NCBI GenBank assembly: GCA_026214975.1
Contig: CM047805.1
Location: forward strand, 9,014,463 to 9,078,462
DNA: 64,000 nt
Source of the DNA: Gentiana macrophylla
Lineage: Eukaryota; Streptophyta; Magnoliopsida; Gentianales; Gentianaceae
Reading direction: 5' to 3'
The notes under the pieces were generated by a model. The model made no database searches, was not told the DNA's origin, and was given only the letters and a program-made list of their open reading frames with translations. Both the position numbers and the translations under genes were made by a program. Below are positions 35,871 through 48,496 of this stretch, piece after piece. Positions within the stretch are counted from its first letter, which is position 1, and every line of letters begins with the position of its first letter.

Positions 35871-36039
35871 GAATCGATATGCCTTCAACCATGCAGTTAT
35901 TAAAGAAAAGAATTCCTTCTAAGGAAAATTCACCTTGGTTTGGAGATATCATTAACTACTTAACTTTGTGATTACATTCCGTCTCATTGGACTTGGCAAA
36001 TGAAAAAGTTCTTTCTTTTATGACTTAAAATTTTATTAC

Positions 36040-37225
36040 TTGGGAAGAACCGATCTTTTCCGTAAATGTTCGGATGGAATAATCGAAAAATGTGTGCCTG
36101 ATAATGAAATTTTAAGTGTTTTATCGTTTTGTCATGATCGTGAGGCGGAGGTCATCATGGAGGATGGAAAAGCGCTTTTAAAGTCTTGCAATGTGGTTTT
36201 TATTGGCCTACACTTTATAAAGATGCGTATACCGTATGTTAAATCTTGTGAGTCTTGTCAAAAATGGGGAAATGTATCTAAAAAACATGAAATGCCTATG
36301 CAACCTATTTTAGAATGTGAGTTATTTGATGTTTGGGGTATAGATTTCATGGGACCTTTCCCTATATCTTTTGGAAAAAGATTTATTCTTGTAATGGTAG
36401 ATTATGTTTCGAAATGGGTAGAAGCTGAAGCTCTTCCCACTAATGATACCAAAGTTGTTATACGATTCCTTAAAAAGAATATATTTACACGTTATGGCAT
36501 TCTGAGGCGATCATCATTAGATAGAGGTTCGCACTTTTGCAATCGACCATTTACCAAGTTAATTGAAAAATATGGTGTAACGCATAAATTAGGAACGCCT
36601 TATCATCCATAAACCAAAGGGTCGTCGTAGAGGTGTCAAATAGAGAGATTAAAAGAATCATAGAAAAAGCAGTGGATTCAAACCGTAAAATCGGCGATTA
36701 GACTAGATGATGCGTTATGGGCATACGAAACGACTTTTAAAACTCCAATTGGTCGTTCTCCTACAAATTAGTCTTTGGTAAATCTTGTCATCTCCCAAGT
36801 AGAGTTAGAACACCGAGCATTACGGGCTATTAGATTTTAAATTTCGATCCTAAGGTCATCGGTGATCATAGATTACTTCAGTTAACAGAATTAGAAGAAT
36901 TTCGCCTTGATTCATATGAAAATGCTCGAATCTACAAGGAACGCACGAAATTGTTCCATGATAAGAGAATCTATAGTCGTGAGTTCCATGTAGGTGATCG
37001 AGTGTTATTGTACAATTCACGTTTAAAGTTGTTTCGTGAAAGCTTAAATCAAGATGGACAGGTCCATTTAAAGTAACACGAGTTTATAAATCTGGAGCTG
37101 TTGAACTAACTGATGGGAATACAACTTTTATAGCCAATGGTCACAGGGTGAAGCTATTTCTGGAAGGTGAAGAAATCTCTCTGATAAATGAAGTAATGTT
37201 GCTGATCGACCCTCCGAAAGACTAA
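36040..37225 (+). pseudogene. E6 integrase
   Basis: The 190-codon frame (36040-36612) carries the zinc-binding segment (FCHDREAE ... SCESCQKWG), the first catalytic Asp in FDVWGIDFMGPFP and the second in SSLDRGSHFCNRPF, and ends at GTPYHP, directly before the expected Glu helix. Beyond the stop, shifted frames give [20 protein letters not shown] and [17 protein letters not shown] (about 36880-37030), the C-terminal domain. E2 integrase is a close relative (same [20 protein letters not shown]). Confidence 0.85.
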
Positions 37226-38050
37226 AAAGCGATTACTCTTAAAAGTGAAAGTATCAAATTACCAGGTTTTATCTTTACTTTTATATGTCTAAACTAGTTT
37301 CGTCTTTTTACCGGATGTATTTAAAAGAACCTGGATGTCTTTTTAGATAGATTAGGAATTTTTGTTTTGCTTTTAAAGTTTGGTTTTAATAGAGATATCG
37401 CTTTACTATAGAAGCCTTAGTTTTGAAACAGAACAAGCAATTGTTGAGAGAGAAAAAATTGAAAGAAGTTTGTAATGAGTACGTCAAGAAGCTCGATAAA
37501 GAGAAGGGCTAAGTTTTTAAGGAAGTGCGAATCAGGGGAAAAATTGAACACAAGTAGGCGATGTGGGAAAAATATAACTCAATCTCGAGTGAGTGTTTGA
37601 ATGTAATTAAGAAGGAACGATTAGGTGGTTAACCGAAAATCCCGATGGACTTCAAGACTTAATTCAAACGCTACATTTCTAGGATATAGTTTGCTTGAAA
37701 GGTATGTTAGAAATCTTGAGTTTGTAGAAATTGAAGAATTAGAAACCCCGTGAGTTCAAGTCTTTTATTGTTTTTAGTTTTATAAAATTTTTGCATAACT
37801 TTGAAAATCTTATAAAATTGGATCTTTATAAAATTAAGGAGTTTTATAAAAGTTTTATAAAAGTTTTTAAGTTTTTAGATATTTTATAAGAATTAATATA
37901 AATTTATTGAATTTTTATAAACTTTTAAATAAGTTTTATAAAGATTTTATAAATTTTAAGAAATTGTTATAAAATTTATAAATTTTATTTTCTATTTTAT
38001 TAAGTTTTTATTGAGTTTTATAGGTTTTATATCAAAAATCTAAAAAAATC

Positions 38051-38081
<31 letters not shown>

Positions 38082-38566
38082 TTTTGCACATGGACCGATC
38101 CGCCATTAATCCGGACCGTCCAGGACAAGGTTAACCTAAAAACGGGGAAACAGCCCCTTCTTCTTCATTTCTCCTATTTTGTTCTAAAACAGGCCGCCCC
38201 ACCCCCCAAACCCCACTAAATCAAATTTTTTTTTTTTTCAAACTTTACCACAAATTCACCCCACACTACACTACCACTCAATTTCTTTCTATTTTTATCT
38301 CCTCTTCTTCAACACAAGTGAAGAATTTGAAAAAGATCAAACACAAGCTCCATTTCATCCCGGAGGCTTATACGACTTTTCCGGCCACTTTTCACGGTTT
38401 TGTTCATTATAAGGTATAATTTGTTTACTCTAGTTGTCAATTTCATAATTTTATAATTTTTAGATTTATTTTCAAGCTGTTTTGAATTTTTCGTGTGTTG
38501 TGACATTTTATTTTGTGTTGTTTTTCTGTTGATTTTATTGTTGTTTTGCCAATTCAATATCGTAGA
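37226..38566 (+). other. E6 region between integrase and aORF1
   Basis: 37390-37760 resembles a decayed coding tail (lysine-rich). From 37745 to 38040 the motif TTTTATAAA recurs about twenty times. An A run (about 38047-38078) and T run follow, then the dyad GGACCGATCCGCC ... CCGGACCGTCC (38091-38130). The rest is T/C-rich leader before the aORF1 ATG. Confidence 0.55.
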
Positions 38567-40043
38567 ATGGCCTCATCCAAATCGAAAATCTCTAAGAAAA
38601 GAAAGCCTAATATTCCAATAGAAGTACCATCATGAGAATTAAGAGATTTAACACCGGAAGAAGAATCATTAGTTTTGTCACTCTGACTTCACCTCAAGCT
38701 AAGAATGCTTATAGGAATATCTATAGTAAATGTGGAGTTGTGTTGGAAAGAGGCTTAGATTTTGATGACTTAGGAGAGGAGGTTAGGCGTATTTTGCGAG
38801 GCGCCAATGGTTGGATTTTGCATTTCGAGAGGGACGAGAGAGATCAATACTACCTTAGTGGCGAGAATTTTATGCGCTTTTGTCTACTTTGACACCCACC
38901 GAGGGTAGTATGATGATAGTAGTCTATTCCCCTTAGGTCTAGACATGTTTCTTTTAGTCCGGGCCGATTAATCTTTGTTTTAGGAGTAGAAGTTTTCAGA
39001 TGAAGAAGATTATAGAGCTGTTTATGGATTAGATGATCCTGCTATGTATGAGCAGATTGCCTCTAGAGCTCAGAGGGAGTTTGATGCTACAGCAGAGTGG
39101 GTGGACAACAGATTTAATTATGGGAAATGTTTTAGAGATCTGAGGGCAATCAAAAGATTTTTGAGCCATACTCTCTATCCCACTACCAAACACACCGCCT
39201 TTGGTAAAGAGGATTTATGCATTACTTGGGCGATGATTCATGATGTTAAGGTGGATGTGGGGAAAATTATGTATAGAAGGGTTTTCGAGTTTATTGTTAC
39301 TGCCAAGGCAGGGAGTCACATGTACTTTCCTGGCTTTATTTCAGATTTATGTCGTAGATCGGAGTTCCTTTCTGTCTAACGACAAGTTGATGATGGCGGA
39401 TGAGTCCCTGATAGGCCCTAGTCTCGAGGAGGTCCCCGTGAGGGTTCGATGACTCGATAGTTAGACGTAGTACCCCACCACCACCTCCACCAGTTCCACC
39501 CGGTTTGACATTTTCATCTTTTACGAGCAGCAATGCAGACTTCTCTCCCAAACACCATTACATACGATATGTTTCAATCCTTAGTATCGAGATGTAGCCC
39601 GAGGACAGGCTAATATGGCTTTGTTTGTCTTTGAAAGGTAGTAGGCGGTGGAGTGATGATTTACGTAGAGGATCTTTGAGACATGAGCGGATGCATCTTG
39701 ATCCTTCTTTCGATAGAATCGCCTATCCGCCTGTCAATCTAACCCGTATACGTTACGAATGGATAGCACCTATTCCACCATCTCGAGCTTTCATCATATG
39801 CCAAATCCTTTTGGAAGCCAGTCTAGTGGTCAGGGTTTCTTTTATAGAGTTCTCGGTGTCTTTGTTACATCTAGCGGGGAGGATTTTCGAGATTTTGCAA
39901 GGATGACGTCAAGTATGAGTTCGATGGATCTCGGCTTGCCTCGATTCGGATCACGACTCGTTTCCACGACCCGATTCGTCATCGGTTCCAAGTATGAATG
40001 ATCCAGCTTACATTTATGACGATGATGATGTTGACATTGTTTG
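38567..40043 (+). pseudogene. E6 aORF1 (Athila-type extra ORF)
   Basis: Opens MASSKSKISKKRKPNIPIEV at 38567, with a TGA 23 codons on. The body is in three frames: YRNIYSKCGVVLERGLDFDD (about 38709-38768), GKCFRDLRAIKRFLSHTLYP and AFGKEDLCITWAMIHDVKVD (39044-39379), then a proline run (39473-39500). The tail is acidic, ending SMNDPAYIYDDDDVDIV (39993-40043). The layout resembles extra ORFs of Athila elements (putative plant transposon domain, Transposase_32 or ATHILA); function unknown. Confidence 0.6.
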
Positions 40044-40589
40044 ATTTTAAACAACTTTTATCATTTCTAAACATTTTATGATTGCTTAATTTATTTTACG
40101 TATTTTAATTTTAGTTGATAAGTTTGCTAGTTTAACAAGTTTTCGATTTCATTAATCATATTTTGTCGTGAGTCGTAGATTTATTTTTAATAGTATTTAA
40201 ATATTTCATAAAAATATAATAAAAATCAAAATTCTAAAAATATATTTATTATTCGCGTGTAAATATTCGTGTGTCGTTTTATCCGTAAACTTTAAATCAT
40301 CTTTATAGCTTTTAAAATAGCTTGAAGTCTATTAAAGTGCACAAAGCTTAACTTGAATTTTACAACCTTCATACGGTAAAAATATTTTAAGGCGGACCGG
40401 TCCGGCCATTTTCGAGATCGGTCCGGGAATAAAATCTGGCGAGTCATGTTGAGAGTTCTAATGTGCGACCACGTACACTCTCAATTTTGTCCATTTAAGC
40501 CGAGTAAGGTGAGAGTAAAACAATCTATACATTCACTCTTTTACTTTTACCTTTCTATCTGTGATTTCTTTTCATCTGTTTCAACTAAA

Positions 40590-41378
40590 ATGTCCAACCG
40601 ATCATCACCATCATCCAATTCATACGATCCGGAGACAGTTGATGTTTTTATCCCGAGTCTAGTGCTTCAAATGTTAATTTGTTGGTGAATCGAGGTTTGC
40701 AAATTCTCCTATATTGATGGAAAGGGGTATCAATTTTGAAAAAATTGATCAGTTCGGAAGGGATTTAATTCAGACTCAAGGATGGAAAAAATTTGTTAAG
40801 CAACCTCGAGGAAGAATTAATGTTTCTATTGTTAGGGAATTTTATTCGACTCTCTCTCTTTATTACAAAGTAGATCCGTCCACGACTTATATCTCATTGC
40901 GTGGTACACTTATTCACTGTCACCTCATATTATCAATCATATTTACGAGATACCGATTTTCAATCAAATCCATAATCTTCATTATGAATATCAATGGGGA
41001 TTAGGGAACTCTTGTCATGTTGTTAACTATGTCACGGAAGCTTTTCCATATCTGTTTCCAGAGTTCGATCAAAATTACGACTCTACCACTTCAGCTCTGC
41101 CTGCTCATCTGAGAGCATGGAAACACTTCATTAACTCACGAGTCTATCCGACTAGTGACTTTGCATGGGTTAGTGATAATGAGATACTTCTGTTGTTTGC
41201 ATTGATAACTGGAGCTTATGTGGACTGGGGGATTTTGATTTTTAGGACGGCAGTAAACTTTGCAGTGGAACGGTATAATAATGGAAGGCCGATGCCTTTT
41301 GCTTGGTTAATTTCAAGGTTATGTATTCATTTGAATGAAGTCCCAAATTGCTTCGATGAGATATATCCGTCTAAGTGA
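40590..41378 (+). pseudogene. E6 aORF2 (putative plant transposon domain)
   Basis: MSNRSSPSSNSYDPETVDVF at 40590, then frame changes. RGINFEKIDQFGRDLIQTQG and INVSIVREFYSTLSLYYKVD (40714-40900), HFINSRVYPTSDFAWVSDNE (about 41130-41190), LLFALITGAYVDWG and PFAWLISRLCIHLNEVP (41190-41350). These match the Transposase_32 type (N-terminal helix pair, 'VREFY', then 'ALI.G..VD.G'). It parallels aORF1 domain for domain, so the pair may be an old duplication. Confidence 0.65.
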
Positions 41379-42694
41379 TTGTCGTGAGGATTGCTACCGG
41401 TAGAGAATCCGGGTTGTTCGTCAACTATTTAAGATAGTTGTTAGTGGTTTTATTTAATTTAGTTTAAGTTTGGTTTGCTTTAATAAGTTAAAGTTGCTTA
41501 AGGTTAGTAAGTTAATAGTAAGTTTGTTTTATTTTTAGTCTGTAATAGTTTCTTTTTGTTTAATATATATGTTGTTTGATTTTAATATATGTGTGTTATC
41601 GATGTTTATAACGATCATCTATAATTTTAATTTAATTTTCGAACCTACTTTTTCATACTTATTGAACATCGGAACGATGTCAATTAAATAAGTGGGGAGT
41701 AGAGTTAGGTTTGAAAATTTCATTAAAATTTTCAAAAAATTAAAAATAATTATAAAATATAACCTTTTTCATATAAATTAGTACTTTAATTACTTATTTC
41801 TTAGTTTTAATTTTTCTTGAATAATTTAAGTTGGTTAATATATGAATAAAAATGATATAATTCGAGAGGATTAATCTTTGATTTAGTAAAATATATTAGA
41901 TATATAATGAATATGTTTTATATCTTTTATAAGATTTTAAGATTTTGAGTATGTATAACTAAATAATTTTTATCAAATATTTCTTTTATGGAATTATTCA
42001 AGTAATTTTATATTTATAAATAAATTTTAGATAATTTTCTTTTAAGATTAATTATGAATTTGGAATCAAAAATTAGGAATGATGATTTTTGGCACCACAA
42101 AAATATAACTATAAATTGAAATAACTTTCACCGAATAAAATTTCCAATTTTGACCCCACCTCACCTTTTAAAGAGTGATCAAGACCTCACTCGGAATTTT
42201 AGCCATTTTGATTAACTAGAAATTTCCGATCTTTAGCTTGTTTTGGTCTACATTTCTTTGACATTCTTCGAGTTTATGCATTATATGAGAGGAGATGATG
42301 ATGACAAAAAGTTAAGAGTTGAGAAAAATGGTATATCTTTGAGATTGGAATGAGTTCGAGATATGTTAGTGTTTTATGGAAAATTTTTTTAAGAATTAAA
42401 GCACCATTTTTACAATGAATAAATCGAATATCAAGTATCTTCCTATCTTTGATCGACCAAATATATGTCTCGATGATAGTAGTCCAAATAGTGGATTATC
42501 TCAAAATGTCCTATTCTTGAGAATGAAGGCATAAGTCGAATCAAAAGATCTCAAGAATGATTACGTGTTTAAGGAAACCGGACTCGTAATTTTAGATCGA
42601 AAGAGTAGTACTCCGATCAATCTTGATGAAGCAATGCTTGTGAATTTGATTATTTACACACACTCACGCTTTAGTTCTTAATGTATGTTAAAAA

Positions 42695-42739
<45 letters not shown>

Positions 42740-43212
42740 AATCTGAAAATAGTTGGAATAAAGGATGTTCTTAATCGAATCTGTTTTTGATCAAGAATGT
42801 GAAGACGTAGTGACGTGCGTCACACTTACATCTTTCTCTTTTGATTTCCTTTCTATCTTTTCGATTAACCAATGTCCTATCCTAATATATTAAGCCAATG
42901 TGTCTTCTATTTGACTTAGTTAATGATTCCAGAAATTCGTAATAATCTAGATAGAAAGTATTTCTAATATTTTATTTATATTTCTGAATTATTGCATGCA
43001 TGTTTCCATCTAATTCATATTTGATACTTAATTCATTTAAGTTGTATAATCTCCTTTCTTAAATTTCTATAAAATTTATAAATTATATGTTTGTAATATT
43101 GATGATATATATTACTTTTGAAATTTTAATCGATCAATTATATTATCTCATTATTTATATATTACATTTTATTTTTGCTCTATGACGATCATCAAAAGTA
43201 AGTGGGAGTAAT
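41379..43212 (+). other. E6 3' non-coding region
   Basis: AT-rich, no supported ORF. Module 2 lies at 41666-41699: ACATCG-GAA-CGATGT then AAGTGGGGAG. Module 1 lies against the LTR: TTTTTGCTC ... ATCAAAAG (43173-43197) then AAGTGGGAG, with the stem decayed. An A run lies at about 42699-42737. Confidence 0.6.
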
Positions 43213-45196
43213 TGATGCATTATTTTTATATGATTGAATTTACGTGATTTTATTATGTTTTGTTGACAAATTCTATGTAAAATATCTAAAATTATGATAT
43301 AATTAGTATAAAATATTAATCTTTGTAGTTTAGTATAGTTAGTAGTAAAAGTTAGTATTTATAATAAAAAGTTGTAGTTTTTGTACGGTTTTAGTAACCG
43401 AATATTGTGTCTATTTTACACGGGTATTTTGTGTTTATTTCATTGCGAGAATCCTAAGATGAATCAAAATCCCGAGTATCGACACTTTTTGAAGTCAATA
43501 CAAGTCGATGAAAGGAAGTTATAAAGCGTCACCGATATAAATGATCGAGGAATAATTGTTTCTAAATCTCGAAAAGGACGTATAATACAAATGGCTCATC
43601 GAGTATGTTTTCAAGAAGTGGTCTTGATGAAAGTTGTAGAGAATTTAACGAGCTTTTCAACGGAAGTTCGATTATGTCATTCTCGATATCGAAATTCAAG
43701 TTCACGATTTTTAGAAGATTAATCGTGTAATTATATATAATTATATATATAATTACACAAAGCACAAGTAATGATTATGTGTAACATGGGGAACATCTTT
43801 GAGGACAAGCTGAAATGATTAGCATCATTACACCGGACCGATCCGGCAAATTTTCGAGGACGGTCCGGGAAGGGAAAATTCTATAAAAGGAGCATCGAGA
43901 GTTCATTTGAGGGTGTACCAAATTATATATATAAACCATATTCTATATATATAACTCTTTCCTCTTTCTTTTATAGTTGTAAATAGGCCTTATGCCAAAA
44001 TAATGTAGTAGTAGTAATGCGGTAATAATGTTCGGGAAATTCTCGAAGGTTCGGTGTTGCTGAAATCGTTGTAGAATCCGGAAAAAGACGATTTCTGAGT
44101 CAGCAGTTGTAATCGGGTAATTTCTATAATAATTATGTTTATGTTTGTCATTTTCTTCTTTTTAGTTTTTATAATGTTATTAGGCTAGATCTAATAACTA
44201 GCCAAAGTTATGTAATTATATTATTTTGATCTTTTCGGTAATGGAATGATGTTAAAATAAAAATGACTAAAATTGAGTAAAATGAATCTTTTTCTATTTC
44301 GCTACGTAATGATAACATATTCGAATGAAGTAATCAATCATAATGAATACTACATATAACTGGCGATGAACCGACCGGAGAAGTCGGGATATGAGTAAAA
44401 ATAGAAAAACCGGAGGGTAAAAATGGCCGTCGATTAACGGAATCCTATTTCCTACCGAGGCGATTTGTCCTAATAAAACAAATCTTATTAAAATTTGTAC
44501 TCGAGATCTTAATAATGTTAAAATCACGCTTTAATTGAAACTACATCGTTTGTATTAAATCGATCCGCTTGACAACCGGAGCCTCTTGAATAACATCGGC
44601 CATTTGACAAATGGAATCACCTCTTTTATCCGGGGTAGATTTGTACTGGTACTGCTTTTGACTAACTAAGTTTAGCATGGGGCGCTTGTGGACCTTGGGT
44701 GATGACTTTTGACATATGACAATTTCATACGCTTTCGTGTGAGGAGGAATTGTTGACATTAGGAGTACACCGTTTCATTCACTCAATTGGACCTAAAAAG
44801 GAAGATCGAACACATTCCATTAATGAAAAGATCATATAATTTGATTACATATACTTTGGTTAGTCTCAGTTATATATTATATTTTGGTATCTATATATTT
44901 ATATATCTATATATATTATATTAGAATAACTTTTAAATTACGCATTTATTTTATGTTGGTTAGAGTAGTAGTAATCTGTGTTATAAAATTGTGGTTTAGA
45001 TCGAGTTAATAGCAGCTCTTTGGTATTTAACCACACTTAAAAGAATTACCACTTTTTTCCCTGAGGATTCGACACCTGACTCACCACTTTATCACTACAA
45101 TTTGACCCGGTACACTGCCGGTTAGGATCCGTCTAACCTAGAAAAGGTCTGTCCCCTTCTTGACGCCGTTTTCTAAGGTCTGGTTTGGTGACGTCA
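43213..45196 (+). repeat. E6 3' LTR
   Basis: Copy of 29055-31040 with the same TATA box (about 43883) and GGACCGATCC dyad (43837-43868). Most differences from the 5' copy are one- to three-base indels touching CG dinucleotides. Followed by the TSD CCGAC. Confidence 0.85.
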
Positions 45197-45201
45197 CCGA
45201 C

Positions 45202-45711
45202 CGTGAGAGGAATATATTTAGCATGGCCATACGCCCTGTTAACCTTTGTACTTCCATGATATTTTTGGGCGGTGCCATGCTCTGTATGGCTTCGACCTTG
45301 TCCGGATTTGCTCTTATACCTTCTTTGGATATCATATATCCTAAGAACTGACCAGGCCTGGCCCCAAACGTACACTTCTTGGGGTTAAGCCATATTTGTG
45401 TCTCTCTGAGCACTTCGAAAACTTCTCTAACATCTTCAACATACTGGTCGAGAGAACTTCTCTTGACCAGAAGATCATCGAGTGGGTCTTTTGCTCAGAT
45501 CAACGTTTAGTCGGTGTAGTGACAGGTCGGGGGACAGACCAGGCATATCCATTGTAGTCCACATGAAAACATCCCTAAACTCTATCAGCAGGCTGATCAG
45601 ACTCTGTCTATTAGGTTCGGGAATCCATGAGCTGACTCCGACCGTCGATTCATCCTGATCTTTCCATAACTTTTGTTGTTTTATTTCATCCTCGGTTAAC
45701 CATCTCTCCAC
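45202..45711 (-). pseudogene. E3 RT remnant with the palm deleted
   Basis: 45711-45475 gives the start of the RT region (MERWLTEDEIKQQ ... FRDVFMWTTMDMPGLSP). Near 45490 it fuses to DDLLVKRSSLDQYVEDV, then 45413-45202 continues NPKKCTFGARPGQFLGYM and GIRANPDKVEAIQSM ... RLTGRMAMLN. The segment with the substrate-binding loop and the first part of the catalytic YxDD box is missing. E6 splits the frame after FLSRSVT. Confidence 0.8.
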
Positions 45712-45744
45712 TTCCTCTACGACCAGTTCTTCAATAAGAACCTG

Positions 45745-46330
45745 TTATGCCATCATCTTCTGGTTGATGGTCGCCGTATAGAAACTCCTTGCTGCATCCA
45801 TATCCTCTTTGATTTCTGCGGCTCCTTCTACAGTAGGGAATTTCATGCTTACATGAGCAGGAGAGATGACCGCTCGGAGATCTATAAGGGCGGGTCTTCC
45901 CAGTATATCATTATATGTTGAGGCCGACTGAACCACTACATAGTCAACCATAAGAGTCCTGCTCCTCGATCCTTGTCCAAAGGTTGTAGGTAATCTGATC
46001 ATTCCCACCGGATGGACAGGGGGCCCTACGAAACCAAACAACAGAGCTAAAACTGGGGTCAGCTCGGAATCTTGAATCTTTATTGCATGGCAGACCGACA
46101 GGTACAAAACATTTACAGCTGCTCCATGTGTCAACGCAGACCCATTTTACTACATTCCTATTAATCACCGATTCGATTACAAGTCCTTCACTGTTAGTGA
46201 CTAAAGGGAGAGAATCCCTGGGCCCATATACTACCTCCACAGACAATCTTTGCCTCTTTCCTGTCTCGGGCTGATGAGTCTTGCTATTACTGCTTTCCCT
46301 AGGTGGTCTGGAGCCTGCCGGACCACCCAA
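45745..46330 (-). pseudogene. E3 protease
   Basis: Tat-type retropepsin in two frames. 46330-46130 has INTILGGPAG-type lead and KWVCVDTWSS; the next frame (46134-45745) has AAVNVLYLSV, IRLPTTFGQGSRSRTLMVDY and YNDILGRPAL. The active site VDTGSSA is split by the shift exactly at the catalytic loop. Confidence 0.75.
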
Positions 46331-47834
46331 AATGGTGTTGATCGTGTTGATAGGCTTATTGTCAATCTGCCCATCTGGATCAGGAGAAGTTCTCTCCTCT
46401 GTTTTGGGTCCGTTCGACCATCATTTCCCTTATAGTAATTGCGCCTCGTGTATTCTCTCCTACCCCTTGGGTTAGGGTTCCATGAGCGGTCAATCGCCTC
46501 GACTATTTTTCCCTCCAAAGCTTCGGCATCTATATCTCTGATCAGATCCCGACAGTTTTCCGAATCATGCCCTACGTCCTTATGATACCTGCAAAATTTT
46601 GTTTGGTCTCTTTTCTCTATCGGCCCTTTCAGCGGTGGCGGGGTCCGTGCTATTCCTTTCCATTCTATAAGAACGAGTACCTGTTCGCGTGATCTATTCA
46701 ATGGTACCAAGTGTCTGTCCTGCAGAGCACCTTTTTTCCCGAGCCGATCAGTGATTGGCGCGGTCATTCTATCCCAGACTTGTTTTCGACCTCTATCGGG
46801 TTATCGTTCCGACCATCCCTTCTTGGGATCTTCTCTTTCTTGTTCTCTCTTTAGCCTGTTGGCTTCCTCTCCCTGACAGTTTTTAAAGACGGTTTCCACA
46901 CAATCTTCCATAGTGAGTGAGGGCTTGCTGTTTAACTTAGTATACAGCCGACCCTCATGCAATCCTCCTATAAAGGAGGTGAATATTAAGTGCTCGTCAG
47001 CCCCCTAGACATGCCGTGACTCCTCATTGAACCTCTTTAAGTATTGCAACACACTTTCGTTTAGCTTTTGCTTCAGAGTGAGTAAATGTGTGGCGTTCCT
47101 CTGGAATGGTCACGCTGTGATAAACAGGTGCATGAATTTTTTTTCCAGAGTGGCAAAATCGTTTATGGACTTGAGGGGTAGTTTCCTGAACCACTCCAGA
47201 GCCCGACCAGTGAGTAGAGCCGGAAAAGCCTTGCATTTCATCTGGTCAGCAGCGTTAAACAGGGTCATATGTGTCAAGTATTGATGCATATGATCATTCA
47301 GGTCTTTTGCCCATCATACGGGTCCATCTTGGGCATCTTAAACCCAGGAGGCCTAGGATAACTCTCCACCTGCTCGGTAAAGGGGGATTCAAACGAAAAG
47401 CTAGTCTTACCCAATATGGCGTCCAATTCTACTCGAGCTGCGTCTTTTGCTCAGTCTTTGACCTCTCTCCTTCCAGGGTTGGAGTTGGAAGATAAAGTTT
47501 CTACCTGCTCCTCACGTGAGGGATTGGGAGGCTTATGACGGTCTTCCAATAGTGGGTTTTCCTTAAGGGCTGCTTCATCTGTAGTCTCTTCTCCCCTTAC
47601 TTTGAACGCATTTCCTACAATAGCTTTAAAAGCCATTGTATTCAGGTTTGATAAGGCCTCCACTAGAGCCTGTTGTGCCGGGTCTGGAAGAGGTTCCACC
47701 TGCGACGGTTGTGCCACCGTTGTATCTTTTTCCCCACCAGTGTTTTGTCCTCCGGCCTTCTTTTCTACCAGATTTGACCCACCACCCTGGGTGGCTGCAT
47801 CCTGCGTTTTCTTTCCCGTGTTTTTTGGTGGCAT
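46231..47834 (-). pseudogene. E3 gag
   Basis: Start MPPKNTGKKTQDAATQGGGS at 47834, sixty codons of Gln/Pro/Lys-rich leader, then a shift. The gag fold lies in a second frame (47250-46880: KCKAFPALLTGRALEWFRKL, FNEESRHV, FIGGLHEGRLYTKL). 46767-46231 holds the zinc finger KFCRYHKDVGHDSENCRDL typical of Tat elements. At least two frameshifts. Confidence 0.75.
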
Positions 47835-47873
47835 ATCGACCGTGGTGATGGTTCTCGTTGAAACTACCAGTAG

Positions 47874-47893
47874 AGACCCTCTTTCTAGCGCCA
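47874..47893 (-). other. E3 primer-binding site
   Basis: The sense strand reads TGGCGCTAGAAAGAGGGTCT, one base from the LTR end (CATCA|T|TGGCG). It fits a tRNA 3' end in ...CCA; I do not assign the tRNA. Confidence 0.6.
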
Positions 47894-47894
47894 A

Positions 47895-48496
47895 TGATGA
47901 AGTCGGATTTGACCGGTTATTATCCTTGGGCCAAACGATGTAGTGGTAGTTCTCCGATCACCGGCAAATGCCAAAAGAAGGGGTTGTGTTTTGACTGAAC
48001 CTGAGTTGTTCTCAAGCTGCCTACGTATCCAATGTTTCAATTGGAATCAAGCCGGCCATAGTTCTTGGAAAGGGTTTATATAGGGAGTCTTAACCCTAAT
48101 CTTGCCTTATCCTTCAAGGATTCGGTTACACCAATATTAATTAGGATTGATACGAATCCCTAATCATTAGGAGATAATATCTTCTTTATCTTTAAGGTTG
48201 AATCAAAGCCTTAATGAGGTTGGATTCGTTCCTCACGTTTATCCTTAGATTATGAAAACATGCGTATAACTGAATGAACTCTCGGGCATATTGGCCGAGT
48301 CCTTATGGCCGCGCTCTGCACGTATACTATAGACCGAATGACCTGCGATGGTCAGGAGGAGTGAAGCAGCTCGCTCTTCAGGATTTGCTGTGGATATCGG
48401 TCGGACATCCCGACCGCTGGTCAGGATGAGCTCTGTACTTTATTTAAGTTCAGCCTTTGTAATCATGACACGTGGCCTTGACAGAGCCGACCATCA
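47895..48496 (-). repeat. E3 right (5') LTR
   Basis: 602 bp, TGATGAAGTC...GACCATCA on +. TATA on the sense strand at about 48078-48089. Closely similar to S2 over its full length, but to the left E3 LTR only over about 400 bp. Confidence 0.8.

Larger units (their letters stand above)
29055..45196 (+). mobile_element. E6: 16-kb Athila-type LTR retrotransposon with two extra ORFs, inserted in E3 RT
   Basis: LTRs at 29055-31040 and 43213-45196, TGATGCATTA start; CCGAC duplicated at 29050-29054 and 45197-45201. A degenerate tRNA-Asp-type primer site (CGGCGCCGTTGCGGG, 31046-31060) and a polypurine tract (AAGTAAGTGGGAG, 43197-43209) set the + orientation. Order: gag (to 32970), protease, RT, RNase H, integrase (to about 37225), aORF1, aORF2, long 3' region. 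Every coding part has several stops or shifts, some possibly consensus errors (see findings). Confidence 0.9.
9975..48496 (-). mobile_element. E3: Tat-type Ty3/gypsy element, interrupted by E4 (with E5) and E6
   Basis: Its own parts are 9975-11603, 26266-29054 and about 45197-48496. On the - strand the order is LTR (47895-48496), primer site, gag, protease, RT remnant, RNase H, IN tail; then an antisense aORF and a left LTR that matches only in part. RT and IN are truncated by deletions independent of the nested insertions, so it was already non-autonomous. Left (GTATA) and right (TCATA) flanks do not match as a target duplicate, and the two LTRs differ in U3; it may be a recombinant of two related elements. 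Confidence 0.75.
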
